Shown here piece after piece: positions 1-8,930 of a stretch of 64,000 nucleotides of DNA (position 1 is its first letter; each line of letters opens with the position of its first letter). A program made the translations under genes and the position numbers. The notes beneath the pieces were generated by a model. That model worked only from the letters and a program-made list of their open reading frames with translations. It did no database searches and was not told the origin of the DNA. Source of the stretch: Gemmata palustris. Its GTDB lineage: Bacteria > Planctomycetota > Planctomycetia > Gemmatales > Gemmataceae. Where the stretch lies: the NCBI RefSeq assembly GCF_017939745.1, contig NZ_JAGKQQ010000001.1, positions 3,410,001 to 3,474,000 on the forward strand, read 5' to 3'.

Positions 1-720
1 CCACTTCGCCCCGCGCTCCGCGTTCCACGACCCGTTCGCGGGCGCGCACGTCGCCGCGGTCGTGTCGCCCGCGCCGGGAAGCTCCAGCATCACGCGCTGG
101 ACGTCACTCGTGTTTGATGCGCCCGGCCCGATCGTCCGTTCGGAGAACGCCGCGGTGTTCGAGGTGCCGTCGGCGATGTCCTCCAGGCGCACCGCCGAAC
201 CCAGGAAGAACACCCCGTCCGCGTTCGCCAGTGCGCCGGAGTTCGCGCCGCTGCTGGCGCTCGCGGCGTAGCTCGTGCCGCCAAAGGGTGACCCCGGCAC
301 GCGCCCGTCAGAAGGGTCCGCGGGGCACACGAACGTGCGAACCAGCGTCGTGGCCGCGGGGTAGTTGCGCGAGCCGTCGTACACGGTCGCGGGCGGCACC
401 GTGAACGCCGCAGGCGGTGCGGTGTAGTCGATTAGCCCGCGCAGATTGTCTTGCTCCAGATACGGGAGCAGGTAGGCGTGAGGCGAGAAGATGGCCGGAG
501 TGGGCGTTCCGCGCCCCGCCGGGAACCGGCCGAGCGCGGAGTGGTGGTTGTGCAGTGCCAGCCCGATCTGCTTCAGGTTGTTCTGGCACGAGAGCCGGGC
601 CGCGGCCGCGCGCACCTTCTGCACGGCCGGCAGCAGCAGTCCGATCAGCACCCCGATAATGGCGATCACGACCAACAGTTCGATCAGTGTGAACGCCCGG
701 GGTACGCGCGGGCGCGTCAC
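1..720 (-). CDS. DUF1559 / prepilin-type N-terminal methylation domain protein (partial, 3' end outside window)
   Basis: The protein begins [18 protein letters not shown], a prepilin-type N-terminal cleavage/methylation motif (FTLIE after a short basic leader) followed by a hydrophobic helix. The next stretch, with [14 protein letters not shown] and LLPYLEQDN, is the hallmark of the large planctomycete DUF1559 family of pseudopilin-like proteins. Family members are thought to be inner-membrane or surface pseudopilins; their exact job is unknown. About 240 residues are visible and the reading frame is open to the window edge, so the C-terminus is missing. The start is a GTG at 718-720 whose GTGA overlaps the TGA stop of the upstream sorbosone-dehydrogenase-like gene, so the two are probably translationally coupled. 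The family assignment is confident; the function is not known. Confidence 0.85.
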   Translation of the reverse strand, partial: MTRPRVPRAFTLIELLVVIAIIGVLIGLLLPAVQKVRAAAARLSCQNNLKQIGLALHNHHSALGRFPAGRGTPTPAIFSPHAYLLPYLEQDNLRGLIDYTAPPAAFTVPPATVYDGSRNYPAATTLVRTFVCPADPSDGRVPGSPFGGTSYAASASSGANSGALANADGVFFLGSAVRLEDIADGTSNTAAFSERTIGPGASNTSDVQRVMLELPGAGDTTAATCAPANGSWNAERGAKW

Positions 721-1994
721 TTCTTCACCGGGGCGACGCGCCAGATGCGGTCGGTGACGTCATCAGTGACCAGAAGCGCGCCGTCGGGCGCCACGCACAC
801 GCACACCGGTCGGCCGTACACTTCGTCGTCGTTGGCGATGAACCCGGTGAGGAAGTCTTCGGGGCCGCTCGCCGGCTTGCCGTCCTTGAACGGCACGAAC
901 GCGACCCGGTACCCCGCGAACTTCGACCGGTTCCACGACCCGCGCTGGCCGATGAACGCCCCGCCCCGGTACTTCTCCGGGAACGCCGCGCCGGTGCAGA
1001 AGCACAGCCCCAGCGATGCGGTGTGAGAGCCGATCGCCAGATCGGGCGCGGTGGCCTTCGCCACGAGGTCCGGGCGCTCGCCCTTGCGCCGCGGGTCTTC
1101 GTTCTTGCCGAAGTACGAGTACGGCCACCCGTAGAACCCGCCGTCCTTCACGGACGTGATGTAATCGGGCACCAGTTCGTCGCCGAGTTCGTCGCGCTCG
1201 TTGACCGCGGTCCACAGCGCCTTGCTGCTCGGCTCCCACGCGGTGCCGACCGGGTTGCGCAGCCCCGCGGCGAACACGCGCAGCCCGGTACCGTCCGGGT
1301 TCACTTCGAGGATGTTGGCGCGCAGCGCCTCTTCCTTCATCCCGTTCTCGCCGACGTTGCTCGCCGACCCGACCGTGACGTACAGCTTCGACCCGTCGGC
1401 ACTGGCCACGATGTTCCGGGTCCAGTGGTTGTTGTACCCGCCGATGGGCAGGTGCAGGATCGGCGTGCCCTTCGCGGTGATCTTCGTGTCGCCGGCCTTG
1501 TAGGGGAAGCGGAGCACGCCGTCGGTATTGGCGACGAAGAGCTGGTCACCGATGAGGGCCATTCCGAACGGCTGGTTGAGGTCGCTCAGGAACGTCTCGC
1601 GCACTTCCGGGGTACCGTCCTTGTCGGCGTCCCGGAGCAGCGTGATGCGGTTCGCGGAACTACCCGTGACGGTCTTCGATTCCTTCAGGCCCGCTTTCAT
1701 TTCGGGCTTCGCGTCCTTCTTCGGGAGCGTGCGCGCTTCGGCCACGAGCACGTCGCCGTTGGGCAGCACGTAGAGCCAGCGCGGGCTATCGAACTTCTCG
1801 GCGAACAGCGTGACCGCGAAGCCCGCAGGGGCAGTGGGCGTCTTCCCGGCGGGCCAGCCGATCACCTTCGGGTGTTTGACGACGGACTTGGTCTCGAACG
1901 GCGGCGGCAGCGCGGGCGGGGCGGGCGGATCGGCGGCGATCACCGGGACAGCGCTGAAGGTCAGCGCGCCGAGCGAGAGGAAAAGTGTGCGCAT
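717..1994 (-). CDS. sorbosone dehydrogenase-like PQQ/NHL beta-propeller, exported
   Basis: This 425-residue protein has a classic signal peptide ([20 protein letters not shown], cleavage near residue 21) followed by a proline-rich linker and a glucose/sorbosone dehydrogenase-type beta-propeller. Family-like segments are [19 protein letters not shown] near the N-terminus, the [20 protein letters not shown] blade, and [12 protein letters not shown] with [20 protein letters not shown]. Known relatives are soluble or periplasmic PQQ-dependent sugar or aldose dehydrogenases, but many planctomycete copies are uncharacterised, so the substrate is unknown. The ATG at 1992-1994 places the signal peptide at the N-terminus. 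The gene overlaps the downstream DUF1559 gene by four bases. The long intergenic region upstream carries several repeats. Confidence 0.85.
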   Translation of the reverse strand: MRTLFLSLGALTFSAVPVIAADPPAPPALPPPFETKSVVKHPKVIGWPAGKTPTAPAGFAVTLFAEKFDSPRWLYVLPNGDVLVAEARTLPKKDAKPEMKAGLKESKTVTGSSANRITLLRDADKDGTPEVRETFLSDLNQPFGMALIGDQLFVANTDGVLRFPYKAGDTKITAKGTPILHLPIGGYNNHWTRNIVASADGSKLYVTVGSASNVGENGMKEEALRANILEVNPDGTGLRVFAAGLRNPVGTAWEPSSKALWTAVNERDELGDELVPDYITSVKDGGFYGWPYSYFGKNEDPRRKGERPDLVAKATAPDLAIGSHTASLGLCFCTGAAFPEKYRGGAFIGQRGSWNRSKFAGYRVAFVPFKDGKPASGPEDFLTGFIANDDEVYGRPVCVCVAPDGALLVTDDVTDRIWRVAPVKK

Positions 1995-2201
1995 CGTGGT
2001 CTCCGGGACGACGGGAACGCGGGGTCGCGCGAGTGGGTGCGTCGGTGCGCAGTGCGGCCCACATTCCCGTCAGGAACGCGAACGATGGCGCAATGAGGCA
2101 ATCCGTATGCCACACACGAGACGTGGCGCGCCGATGGCCCCGGCCGGTGGGCGCCAGTGGAAATCAGGGAGCGCGCGCCGGGGACCGGGTAGAGGCCGGG
2201 T

Positions 2202-2554
2202 GGCGCGCGTGGGGTTCCCGAGGGCGGGTGCCGGTGGCAGCCAGGGTGGTGCGCACGGGGTTCCCAGGGTGCGCGTCTGCGCCGCGACCCTGGGCTGAGG
2301 AGTCTAACCCCTTCGGGGTAGGCCCATCGCACGCACCGGCACCCGATTGTGTGTGGACATCACCCACCGCCCTGGCAGGCGGGGTTCACCCACGCACGTG
2401 GGACCGTCGGTACCCCATATCTCCGCGCGCCCCTCTGCGCTTGGTTTGTACCCCGAAGGGGTTAGATTGCTCAGCCCAGGGTCGCGGAACGCGCACCCTG
2501 GGAACCCCGTGCGCACCCGGGCCGCCACCGGCACCAACCCCGGGAACCCCACGC
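2202..2554. repeat. long imperfect inverted repeat, arms about 105-119 bp
   Basis: The left arm (about 2202-2320) and right arm (about 2449-2554) are reverse complements with interruptions. Matching blocks include TACCCCGAAGGGGTTAGA, CAGCCCAGGGTCGCGG, GCGCACCCTGGGAACCCCGT and CCGCCACCGGCACC. A 128-bp centre separates the arms. There is no open reading frame with coding character in it, so it looks like a non-autonomous palindromic element or a composite of repeats rather than a gene. Confidence 0.75.
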
Positions 2555-2711
2555 GCACACAGGGCATTCCGAGCGCCCCAGGAACCTCGTGTGAAAGTTG
2601 ATTTCTGACATTCCGTACACTAAAATATCATTACCGCCAAGTGTCCGTTCACGACCGTATTTCGGCGTGTTTGTGGGCGGGTGACCTGCGCGCAAAAACG
2701 GGACACGGGCG

Positions 2712-2855
2712 GCGAAATTGTCAGCGAACGTTAGCCAACGGCACGGGATGACAGAGCACGGGGTAGCGCGATTGCACTTGAAATCACAGCACTTGGGCGA
2801 TTTCGGGCCGCGTCCCCTTCCCCACCGGCCCGAAATGTTAGCGAATGTTACCCGC
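2712..2855. repeat. two copies of a TAACA(n)GCTAACA intergenic motif
   Basis: The segments 2712-2741 and 2829-2855 read, on the minus strand, as degenerate and good copies of GGTAACATTCGCTAACATTT followed by CGG. The same motif recurs twice at 35923-35950 and 36049-36084, again in a gene-free interval. Its role is unknown. Confidence 0.6.
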
Positions 2856-2921
2856 GCCCCAAAAGCGCGGAGCTAAGTTGTTTCACAGGGCGATCATATG
2901 GCCCAACTGAGTTCTGCTGAC

Positions 2922-5054
2922 TCATTTTCGAGAAACGGCGACGAGAGCGTCTTTCGTTCGCACGAACAGTGCGCCGCCGCAAATGGCGGGCGTGGCCATG
3001 CACACATCGCCCATCTTGTTGACCGCCAGCAACTCGAACTCCGGGCCGGCCTTCACCACCCGAATCTCACCCTGTTCCGAGGTGAAATACAGGCGCCCGT
3101 CGGCCGCGACCGGCGAGGCCGTGTAGCTCGTGCCGCCGACGCGCTCCTTGTACAGTTCCTTGCCGGTCGCGGCCTCGTAGCACGTCACCATGCCCCCGTT
3201 CCCGATCGTGTAGAGGTACTTCTGGTACACGATCGGCGTGGGCATGTACGGCCCGCCGCGCAACTTGCCCCACGCCACGTGGGTGTTCGCCGACTCGTCG
3301 GCCTTCAGGGAGATGTCACCGGTCGCGCCGGGCTTGATCGCGAACAGCGGTTGAATGGGTCGGTTACCGCTCACCACGAACGCCAACTCGGGCGTGAGTA
3401 CGGGCGTGGGGACGGTCGCCTCCGATTTCTTGTCGAGGCGCCACAACTCCTTCCCGGTCGCCGGGTCGTACCCCCGGGCGAACTGCGAAGCGTTGGTCAC
3501 GATCTCGACGCGCTTGGCGTTCCGCCACACGGCCGGGCTGCTCCACGACGGGATCTCGTCGCGCGGGGTCGTCCACAGGCGCGACCCATCAGCGAGGCTG
3601 TACGCGGCGATGAACGAGTCCCGGCTCAGGTCGCACTGCAAGATCACGCGGTCCTCGTGGATGATCGGCGAGGCGGCGAAGCCCCACTCGTACTGCTGCT
3701 CCAGCGCGAAGCTGGAATCGAGGGTGCCGAGGTCGCGCGTCCACAACAGCTTGCCGTCGAAATCGTAACAGTACAGCCCTTCCGAGCCGAAGCACGCGAC
3801 GACGCGCCGGCCGTCGGTCGCGGCGGTGCAGTTCGCGTGGCTGCCCTTCAGGTGCCGCTTGATCTTCGGCACGCCCTCGAACGCGGTCTTCGTCCACAAA
3901 ATCTTGCCCGTGACTCGGTCGAGGCAGACGACCTGGAACGCGAGCTTGCTGTCGTCCTTCACCGAGTTCGGGTCGCCGTAGTTACCGGTCTTCAGTTCGG
4001 TGTTCCCGCCGACGGCGCTGGTGAGGAACACGCGATCGCCCCAGATCACCGGGCACGAGTGGCCGAGTCCGGGGACCGGCGTCTTCCACAGGATGTTCGT
4101 GCCCGTCTTGGCGTCCCACGTCAGCGGCGGGTCTTGCCCGTCGGCCACGCCGGTCGAATCGATCCCGCGGAACTGCGGCCAGTTCGCCGGCGTGACGACC
4201 TTCGCGCCGGCGATCTCTTTGGGCGCGACTGGTTCCTTCGGGACCGGCTTCGATCCCTGCGGGAAGTACGCAGCTTCCGCCGTGAACCGCCTGGAAATGA
4301 CCCGCACGACCTTCTCACTCTTGCGCTCGAACGTAAGCGAACTCTCCTCCACACCGAGCGGGGCGAATGCCCCCGGACCCGTCGGCTTGTACGCGACGCG
4401 ACTCGTGCCCGAAACGGTCACCAGCCCGGTGTCCTTGACCTCGACCTTCAGCACCCCGCCGTACTCGCTCTCGTAACTGCCGGCAAACTGTTGCCAGGCG
4501 TCGCGGTCCTTCTGATCGACCACCGGCAGCGGTTTCGCGCCGGCCTTGGTGAGCGCGGCGCGGATCTCCTTCTGCGTCTCCGCGGTCGCGAAGAGCGCGG
4601 CGTCGAGCGTCTCCTGTTTCGCCTTCGCGCCATCGAGGACCGCTTGGAGGATCGGCAGGTTCCCGCGCCCCGCGGCCGCAATGACGGCGGCATCGACGTC
4701 CTTCGCGCCGGCCTTGAGGAGCACCTTCACGTTCTCCAGTTTGTTGAGGGACTGGCTGAGGGGCGTCTGATACCAGATGCCGTCGCGTGCGCTGGGATCG
4801 GCCCCGCGTGCGAGGAGCAGTTCGATGACCTCGGTCTTCCCCTTGCTCGCCGCGATCCACATCGCGGTGATGCCGTACTCGTTCTTGGCGTTGACGTCGC
4901 CCCCCTTATCGAGAGCGGCCGCGATCACCTTCTCGTCTCCCGCGCGGACCGCGGCCCAGAGCGCTTCGCGGGCCTCGATTTTCGGATCGGCCGCGGGTGC
5001 GATCGAGGCGCCCAGCGCCCCGAGGAGGAGCACCAAAAGGTAACACCAGCGCAT
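2922..5054 (-). CDS. ankyrin-repeat / PQQ-like beta-propeller fusion, exported
   Basis: A 710-residue protein with a signal peptide (MRWCYLLVLLLGALGASIAPA). Residues about 25-170 form ankyrin repeats (AVRAGDEKVIAAALDKGGDV, GITAMWIAASKGKTEVIELL). A less clear beta-rich segment follows (about 195-280). From about residue 285 (NWPQFRGIDSTGVADG) to the end there is a PQQ-like quinoprotein propeller of the WPQFRG type common in planctomycetes, with repeated G.LLW and ATGKELW tryptophan blades. The ATG at 5052-5054 was chosen because GGAGG lies seven bases upstream; an in-frame GTG two codons earlier is less likely. Joining an ankyrin array to an exported propeller suggests protein-protein interaction outside the cytoplasm. 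Enzymatic activity is not evident, and these propellers are often non-catalytic. Confidence 0.85.
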   Translation of the reverse strand: MRWCYLLVLLLGALGASIAPAADPKIEAREALWAAVRAGDEKVIAAALDKGGDVNAKNEYGITAMWIAASKGKTEVIELLLARGADPSARDGIWYQTPLSQSLNKLENVKVLLKAGAKDVDAAVIAAAGRGNLPILQAVLDGAKAKQETLDAALFATAETQKEIRAALTKAGAKPLPVVDQKDRDAWQQFAGSYESEYGGVLKVEVKDTGLVTVSGTSRVAYKPTGPGAFAPLGVEESSLTFERKSEKVVRVISRRFTAEAAYFPQGSKPVPKEPVAPKEIAGAKVVTPANWPQFRGIDSTGVADGQDPPLTWDAKTGTNILWKTPVPGLGHSCPVIWGDRVFLTSAVGGNTELKTGNYGDPNSVKDDSKLAFQVVCLDRVTGKILWTKTAFEGVPKIKRHLKGSHANCTAATDGRRVVACFGSEGLYCYDFDGKLLWTRDLGTLDSSFALEQQYEWGFAASPIIHEDRVILQCDLSRDSFIAAYSLADGSRLWTTPRDEIPSWSSPAVWRNAKRVEIVTNASQFARGYDPATGKELWRLDKKSEATVPTPVLTPELAFVVSGNRPIQPLFAIKPGATGDISLKADESANTHVAWGKLRGGPYMPTPIVYQKYLYTIGNGGMVTCYEAATGKELYKERVGGTSYTASPVAADGRLYFTSEQGEIRVVKAGPEFELLAVNKMGDVCMATPAICGGALFVRTKDALVAVSRK

Positions 5055-5270
5055 GAGCACGCCTCCATTCGAGATAAAGTCAGAGCCCGCAAATGTGGCG
5101 GTATTCTAACCACTAACGCACTCGAGAGGAACGACCCGGTGCGCAATTGGGAGACACGAGCAAGAATGCCCGCGCCACAGAGTCGGGTCTGCAGAGGTGG
5201 GATGTGCGGTTCAGCGAACCGAGGAACCGGTGTCTCGAATGGTGGCACCGATGCGCGGTCGGGTATTCAC

Positions 5271-7565
5271 TCAGCGCGGCGCGTGAACGGTATCAGCGGT
5301 TTCGAGCAGCGGAAGTGGGTGCGTGTTGCGGCCGATCTCGATGAGGCTACTCGTCGTTTCCAGGTTCGCGTAGCACGTTCCGTCCGCCATGAGGTTCCAA
5401 CTGCGGCAGACGCCGTTCGCGCGCTCCCAGAACACGCTCGGTTCCGTGTACGCGGCGACGGTCAGTTCCTTCCCGCGCCAGCGGAGCCGATAGACGGGCG
5501 AACCCCACGGCAATTCGCCGACCCGCTCCGCACCGTTGTTGCGAAGGAACTCCGTCACCAGACTCAGCGGCACCTGCTGATCCGCGGACCACGAGTTATA
5601 GGTACTGTCGTGATAAACCGATTCGTTACTCGCCGCGACGTAGAGCTCTTTGAAGCAGACCTCTTCACCACCGGTCTCGGTGACCCAAGTGAGGTAGTCG
5701 CGCAACGTTCGCTCGTCCGAAACGCCCGCTTTTTGCAGCACGCAGACCCATCGGAGCGTCAACCCGGGCAACACGTCGCGGTGACTTTGCCAGGTCCGCG
5801 CGACCAACTCGGAGTGGGTTTCCAGGTGCATGATGTCGGCGTTGCGATCGTGACTGTGGCGCGAGAGCGCGAGCACCGTAAGCCCGCTCTCGTGGTAGTC
5901 GCGTAGGGTGCGCAGCCGGTCGGCGGGGTCCGCGTGGCCGAGCTTGTAGCCGTTGGTAATCATCACGATCTTGCGGAAGTGTTTCGCGCCGATCCGCATG
6001 ATTTCCAGCAACTTGTGGTGCGCGAGGAGCGTCGGTTCGCCGCCGCCCGTAATCACGAGCCGCTCGGCGCCTCGCGCGCGACTGTCAACGCACGCGGCCT
6101 CAAAGCGCGGCAACACGAGCCGCCCCTGGTCCTGTTCATCGGAAATCGACGAATGCGAGAAACAGAAGTCGCACTTCGCCTGACACGCGCGGGCGATCGG
6201 CAGCACCGAGAGCGAGCGCGGGTTGACGTCGGCCCAGGCGCGGAGGTTCCCGTTCAGTTCCAGCGACGCGGCCAGTGCGTCTTCGATGCGGAGTTCGTTC
6301 AGGGTGTCGTCCAGGAGCCGCACCACGCGGACGCGATTCTGCTCGATGTACGCGCCCAGCCCGGTACGCTCGTTGGCGCGGAGTTCGTGCCGCGCGACGC
6401 GCGTGTGGAGCACGATCGCCCGGTCGCGTGCGGCCGTTTTCTGGAGCAGCTTTCGCACTTTAGCGAAGCCGATATCGAGTTGATCGTTTGCGAGCAGGTA
6501 GAACTGGTCGGGGTACGTGGATTCGGGGATGTTCGCCTTACTGTAGGTGCGCGAATACTTGTCGTACCCGCGGGCGAAGTTCGACAGCGCGGTGACGTGG
6601 AACCGGTCCACCACGTCCAGTTCCGTGTCTGCGTTGGTTTCGTGCAAACAGGTGACGAGCGAGGTGTCGTTGCTCGTCCCGTACACGTCGCCCGGAACGG
6701 CCAGCACGCCGCGGTTCAGCAACTCCGCGTGCGGGACTTTGACTACGGACAGGTACCCCGATTCGGGTGGCAGCCAGGTGGCATCGAGTGCGCGGATGCT
6801 GCCAGCAAGCCGGTCCCAGCGCGAGCGGAAAATCGACCGCTGCGTGCGCGGGAAGTGCCGGTACCGGGTGAGTAGCACCTTCGCTTTGTCGACATCGGGC
6901 GTGTCCGCGGAGGGGACCGCAAAGCGCTCGGGAGCGATCACGAACCCGGACACGATCGGCGCCAGGTGACTCTTCGACAGGGAGTAACAGACGATGACTT
7001 GGTTCGTGTCGATGAGCGGCTGAAGACGTGCGGTATTGGCGTAGTCGTAAACGCGGTCAATCACCAGGAGCCGGTTCGTGTCCGCGCTCAGCCATCGTAG
7101 CAGGACCGATAGCTCGTGCTCGGTGAGGTCGCGGCCGAGTGGGGTGAGTGGAGCCGTTAGTAGCACGGTGTCGGTGCGGAGCGCGCCTTCGATGTCGAAC
7201 GCGGGTAGCGTCGGGTACGTCTCGAAGCGCGCGCCGGCCTTCTGCGCGATCATCAGGTAGACCGGGTACACGTCCGCGGGAATCGAAAGAAAGCGATCGT
7301 TGAGCGGGCCGGCGAAAAGCTTGAAAAGCGAGTCGCGTACCCCGGCGGAGCGGAAACTGTGTGCGAACCGCACGCTGAGGTACTGGCGCCAGGCGTGTTC
7401 GAGCGTAATTTCAGGCGGAAATGAGAAATCGAAGTCGTGGGCGATGGCTTTGACGGGGTTCAAACAGTCCAGGCGCCTCAAGCCAGGTTCGCGCGCGAGC
7501 GCGTCTGCGGCGAACGCCTTGAACGCCACGAACGCGGGGCTGACTTCGCGTGTGAGTTCGGACAC
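5271..7565 (-). CDS. fusion of PLP-dependent aminotransferase-like domain with radical SAM domain
   Basis: A single 764-residue reading frame carries two catalytic folds. Residues about 35-385 resemble a fold-type I (class I/II) aminotransferase: an NPxxPTG-like region (LLTAPLTPLGRDLTEHEL), D170 and Y173 in IDRVYDYA for cofactor contact, and YSLSKSH with K198 as the likely Schiff-base lysine. Residues about 450-640 form a radical SAM core with a CX3CX2C cluster motif (C461, C465, C468 in RACQAKCDFCFSH) and the SAM-binding VITGGGEPT (507-510). The C-terminal part has further cysteines (C637, C720, C731 in VCRSWNLMADGTCYAN), which could be an incomplete SPASM-like region. The GTG at 7563-7565 is taken as start; an upstream ATG would add 37 residues with poor coding character. 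The gene stands alone. Substrate unknown; a two-step amino acid or peptide modification is inferred. Confidence 0.8.
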   Translation of the reverse strand: MSELTREVSPAFVAFKAFAADALAREPGLRRLDCLNPVKAIAHDFDFSFPPEITLEHAWRQYLSVRFAHSFRSAGVRDSLFKLFAGPLNDRFLSIPADVYPVYLMIAQKAGARFETYPTLPAFDIEGALRTDTVLLTAPLTPLGRDLTEHELSVLLRWLSADTNRLLVIDRVYDYANTARLQPLIDTNQVIVCYSLSKSHLAPIVSGFVIAPERFAVPSADTPDVDKAKVLLTRYRHFPRTQRSIFRSRWDRLAGSIRALDATWLPPESGYLSVVKVPHAELLNRGVLAVPGDVYGTSNDTSLVTCLHETNADTELDVVDRFHVTALSNFARGYDKYSRTYSKANIPESTYPDQFYLLANDQLDIGFAKVRKLLQKTAARDRAIVLHTRVARHELRANERTGLGAYIEQNRVRVVRLLDDTLNELRIEDALAASLELNGNLRAWADVNPRSLSVLPIARACQAKCDFCFSHSSISDEQDQGRLVLPRFEAACVDSRARGAERLVITGGGEPTLLAHHKLLEIMRIGAKHFRKIVMITNGYKLGHADPADRLRTLRDYHESGLTVLALSRHSHDRNADIMHLETHSELVARTWQSHRDVLPGLTLRWVCVLQKAGVSDERTLRDYLTWVTETGGEEVCFKELYVAASNESVYHDSTYNSWSADQQVPLSLVTEFLRNNGAERVGELPWGSPVYRLRWRGKELTVAAYTEPSVFWERANGVCRSWNLMADGTCYANLETTSSLIEIGRNTHPLPLLETADTVHAPR

Positions 7566-7696
7566 AATGGGCTCTTTCTGAAATGGGCTCGAACACGTTC
7601 CTCGTGAAACGACACACCGACCCACTCGTTGGTTCGTGCCCACAGATAAGACGCGGCCCGCGCCGCCGGCTTTCACAACTCGAAATGCCCGAGTGC

Positions 7697-7792
7697 AGTC
7701 CGCTCGCTCCGCGATGAGGAGGCTTGGTTCCCTGTGAATACGAGAAGGCGCAACTATGCCGGGAGCCGAACCGCTCGCGGAGCGAGCGGACT
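7697..7792. terminator. 17-bp perfect inverted repeat between two minus-strand genes
   Basis: AGTCCGCTCGCTCCGCG at 7697-7713 is exactly reverse-complementary to 7776-7792, with a 62-base centre. It lies between the ADP-ribosylglycohydrolase gene and the fusion gene downstream of it. It could end transcription of the upstream gene, or be another dispersed palindromic element; the long loop makes a simple intrinsic terminator less certain. Confidence 0.5.
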
Positions 7793-7811
7793 ACGCTCCG
7801 GCCCCAGATAC

Positions 7812-8780
7812 TCAGGAAGTCGTAGTCGCGCGCCGTAGCTCGTACCGAGTGACCAACTCCGCGGCCAATTGCGTGATGTGTGTGCGGCCCTTCGCGGGGC
7901 CGTCCTCAAGCTTCTCCAGGAGCGCGGGCGGAATCGCACCCACCCCCGCGAACGCCCCGACCAGCGAACCGGCCATCGCCGCGACCGTGTCCGTGTCGTC
8001 GCCCAAACCGATCGCGCGGGCGATTGCCATCTCGAAATCGCTCGGGGTGGCCGCGAAACACGCGATCGCCGTCACAACAGACCGGTGGGCGTGCAGCGTG
8101 CTCCCCAACCCGGATAACGAATCGCCCGACTTCAGCTTCGCGGCTATCGAGAGGTGCCAGCGGAATTCTTCGGTGGTTGCGCGCGAAAGCAGCTCGCGGT
8201 AGAACTGTTTTCGGTCGAATGTGGTCGCGTGCAGAGCCAGTGCGGTCGCGTGGGCGAGCACTTGCGCGCCCTCGATCCCGAGCGGGTGCGTGTGCGTCGG
8301 GAGTGCCGAGAGTCGCGCTTGCTCCCACCCCTCGTCCAGCTCATCAGCGAACAGCAACCCGATCGGCGCGACGCGCATCGCGGCCCCGTTACCGAACGAA
8401 CCGCCGGGGAAAATGTTCGCCGCGAGTGTGCGGTAGTCGGCCCCTCGCGCCATCGTCTCGATGACGCGCCGCGCGCCCTGGCCGTAGCCGCGTTCCGGGT
8501 GGTAGTTCTCCGCGAACGCGCGGCACAGGCGCGCTTCGTCGATGTGCCCGCACTCGGCGAGCGTTTCCGCCACGCCGATCATCATCTCGGTGTCGTCGGT
8601 GTAAAAGAGCGCGTCGCCGGACGGGTTCGTGACGAGCTTATCGGGCGTGCCGAACTGGAAGAAGATGTCTGCGTGCGTGAGCCCCTCGTAGGGCGCGCCG
8701 ACCGCGTCCCCGACGGCCAACCCGAGCAAGCACCCGGCGAAGCGATCCGACAGAGATGCGGAACTCTCCCAGATTTTCAT
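7812..8780 (-). CDS. ADP-ribosylglycohydrolase family protein
   Basis: A 322-residue cytoplasmic protein of the ARH/DraG type, which removes ADP-ribose from modified proteins or hydrolyses related ADP-ribose compounds using two magnesium ions. Diagnostic motifs are GLAVGDAVGAPYEG near the N-terminus, the metal-binding YTDDTEMM, GSFGNGAAMRVAPIGL, and LGDDTDTVAAMAGSLVGA near the C-terminus, so all expected acidic metal ligands appear present. The ATG at 8778-8780 is chosen over a GTG three codons upstream, although no strong ribosome binding site is visible for either. No ADP-ribosyltransferase or toxin gene is adjacent, so the target is unknown. Confidence 0.9.
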   Translation of the reverse strand: MKIWESSASLSDRFAGCLLGLAVGDAVGAPYEGLTHADIFFQFGTPDKLVTNPSGDALFYTDDTEMMIGVAETLAECGHIDEARLCRAFAENYHPERGYGQGARRVIETMARGADYRTLAANIFPGGSFGNGAAMRVAPIGLLFADELDEGWEQARLSALPTHTHPLGIEGAQVLAHATALALHATTFDRKQFYRELLSRATTEEFRWHLSIAAKLKSGDSLSGLGSTLHAHRSVVTAIACFAATPSDFEMAIARAIGLGDDTDTVAAMAGSLVGAFAGVGAIPPALLEKLEDGPAKGRTHITQLAAELVTRYELRRATTTS

Positions 8781-8930
8781 GGCGCGCACTCAAGAGCGAA
8801 CGGCCGGCACCGATTGGTGAAAGCGCGGTCTTTGTGGCGGCGCGCCGAATGTCGCTGGCACGCCACGAGCCAAAACAACACAGCTCTCACCAGAGTACGC
8901 CTGCGGGTGCTAGTGCGTTCGCCACGGGAA

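Larger units (their letters stand above)
1995..2921. other. non-coding interval rich in inverted repeats
   Basis: No convincing gene was found in these 927 bases. They separate the divergent-facing 5' end of the sorbosone dehydrogenase-like gene from the 3' end of the ankyrin-propeller gene. The interval holds a long imperfect inverted repeat (2202-2320 against 2449-2554), a copy of a short CCCTGGCAGGCGGGGTTCACC palindrome (2361-2390) between its arms, and two copies of a TAACA-type motif (2712-2741 and 2829-2855). The promoter of the sorbosone dehydrogenase-like gene must lie in the first part. Confidence 0.75.

Noticed and set aside
2898..5906. 1000-codon open frame on the plus strand opposite the ankyrin-propeller and fusion genes
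   Set aside because: High GC makes long antisense frames; its residue composition is Arg/Val/Gly-rich with no domain, while the minus strand encodes clear folds.
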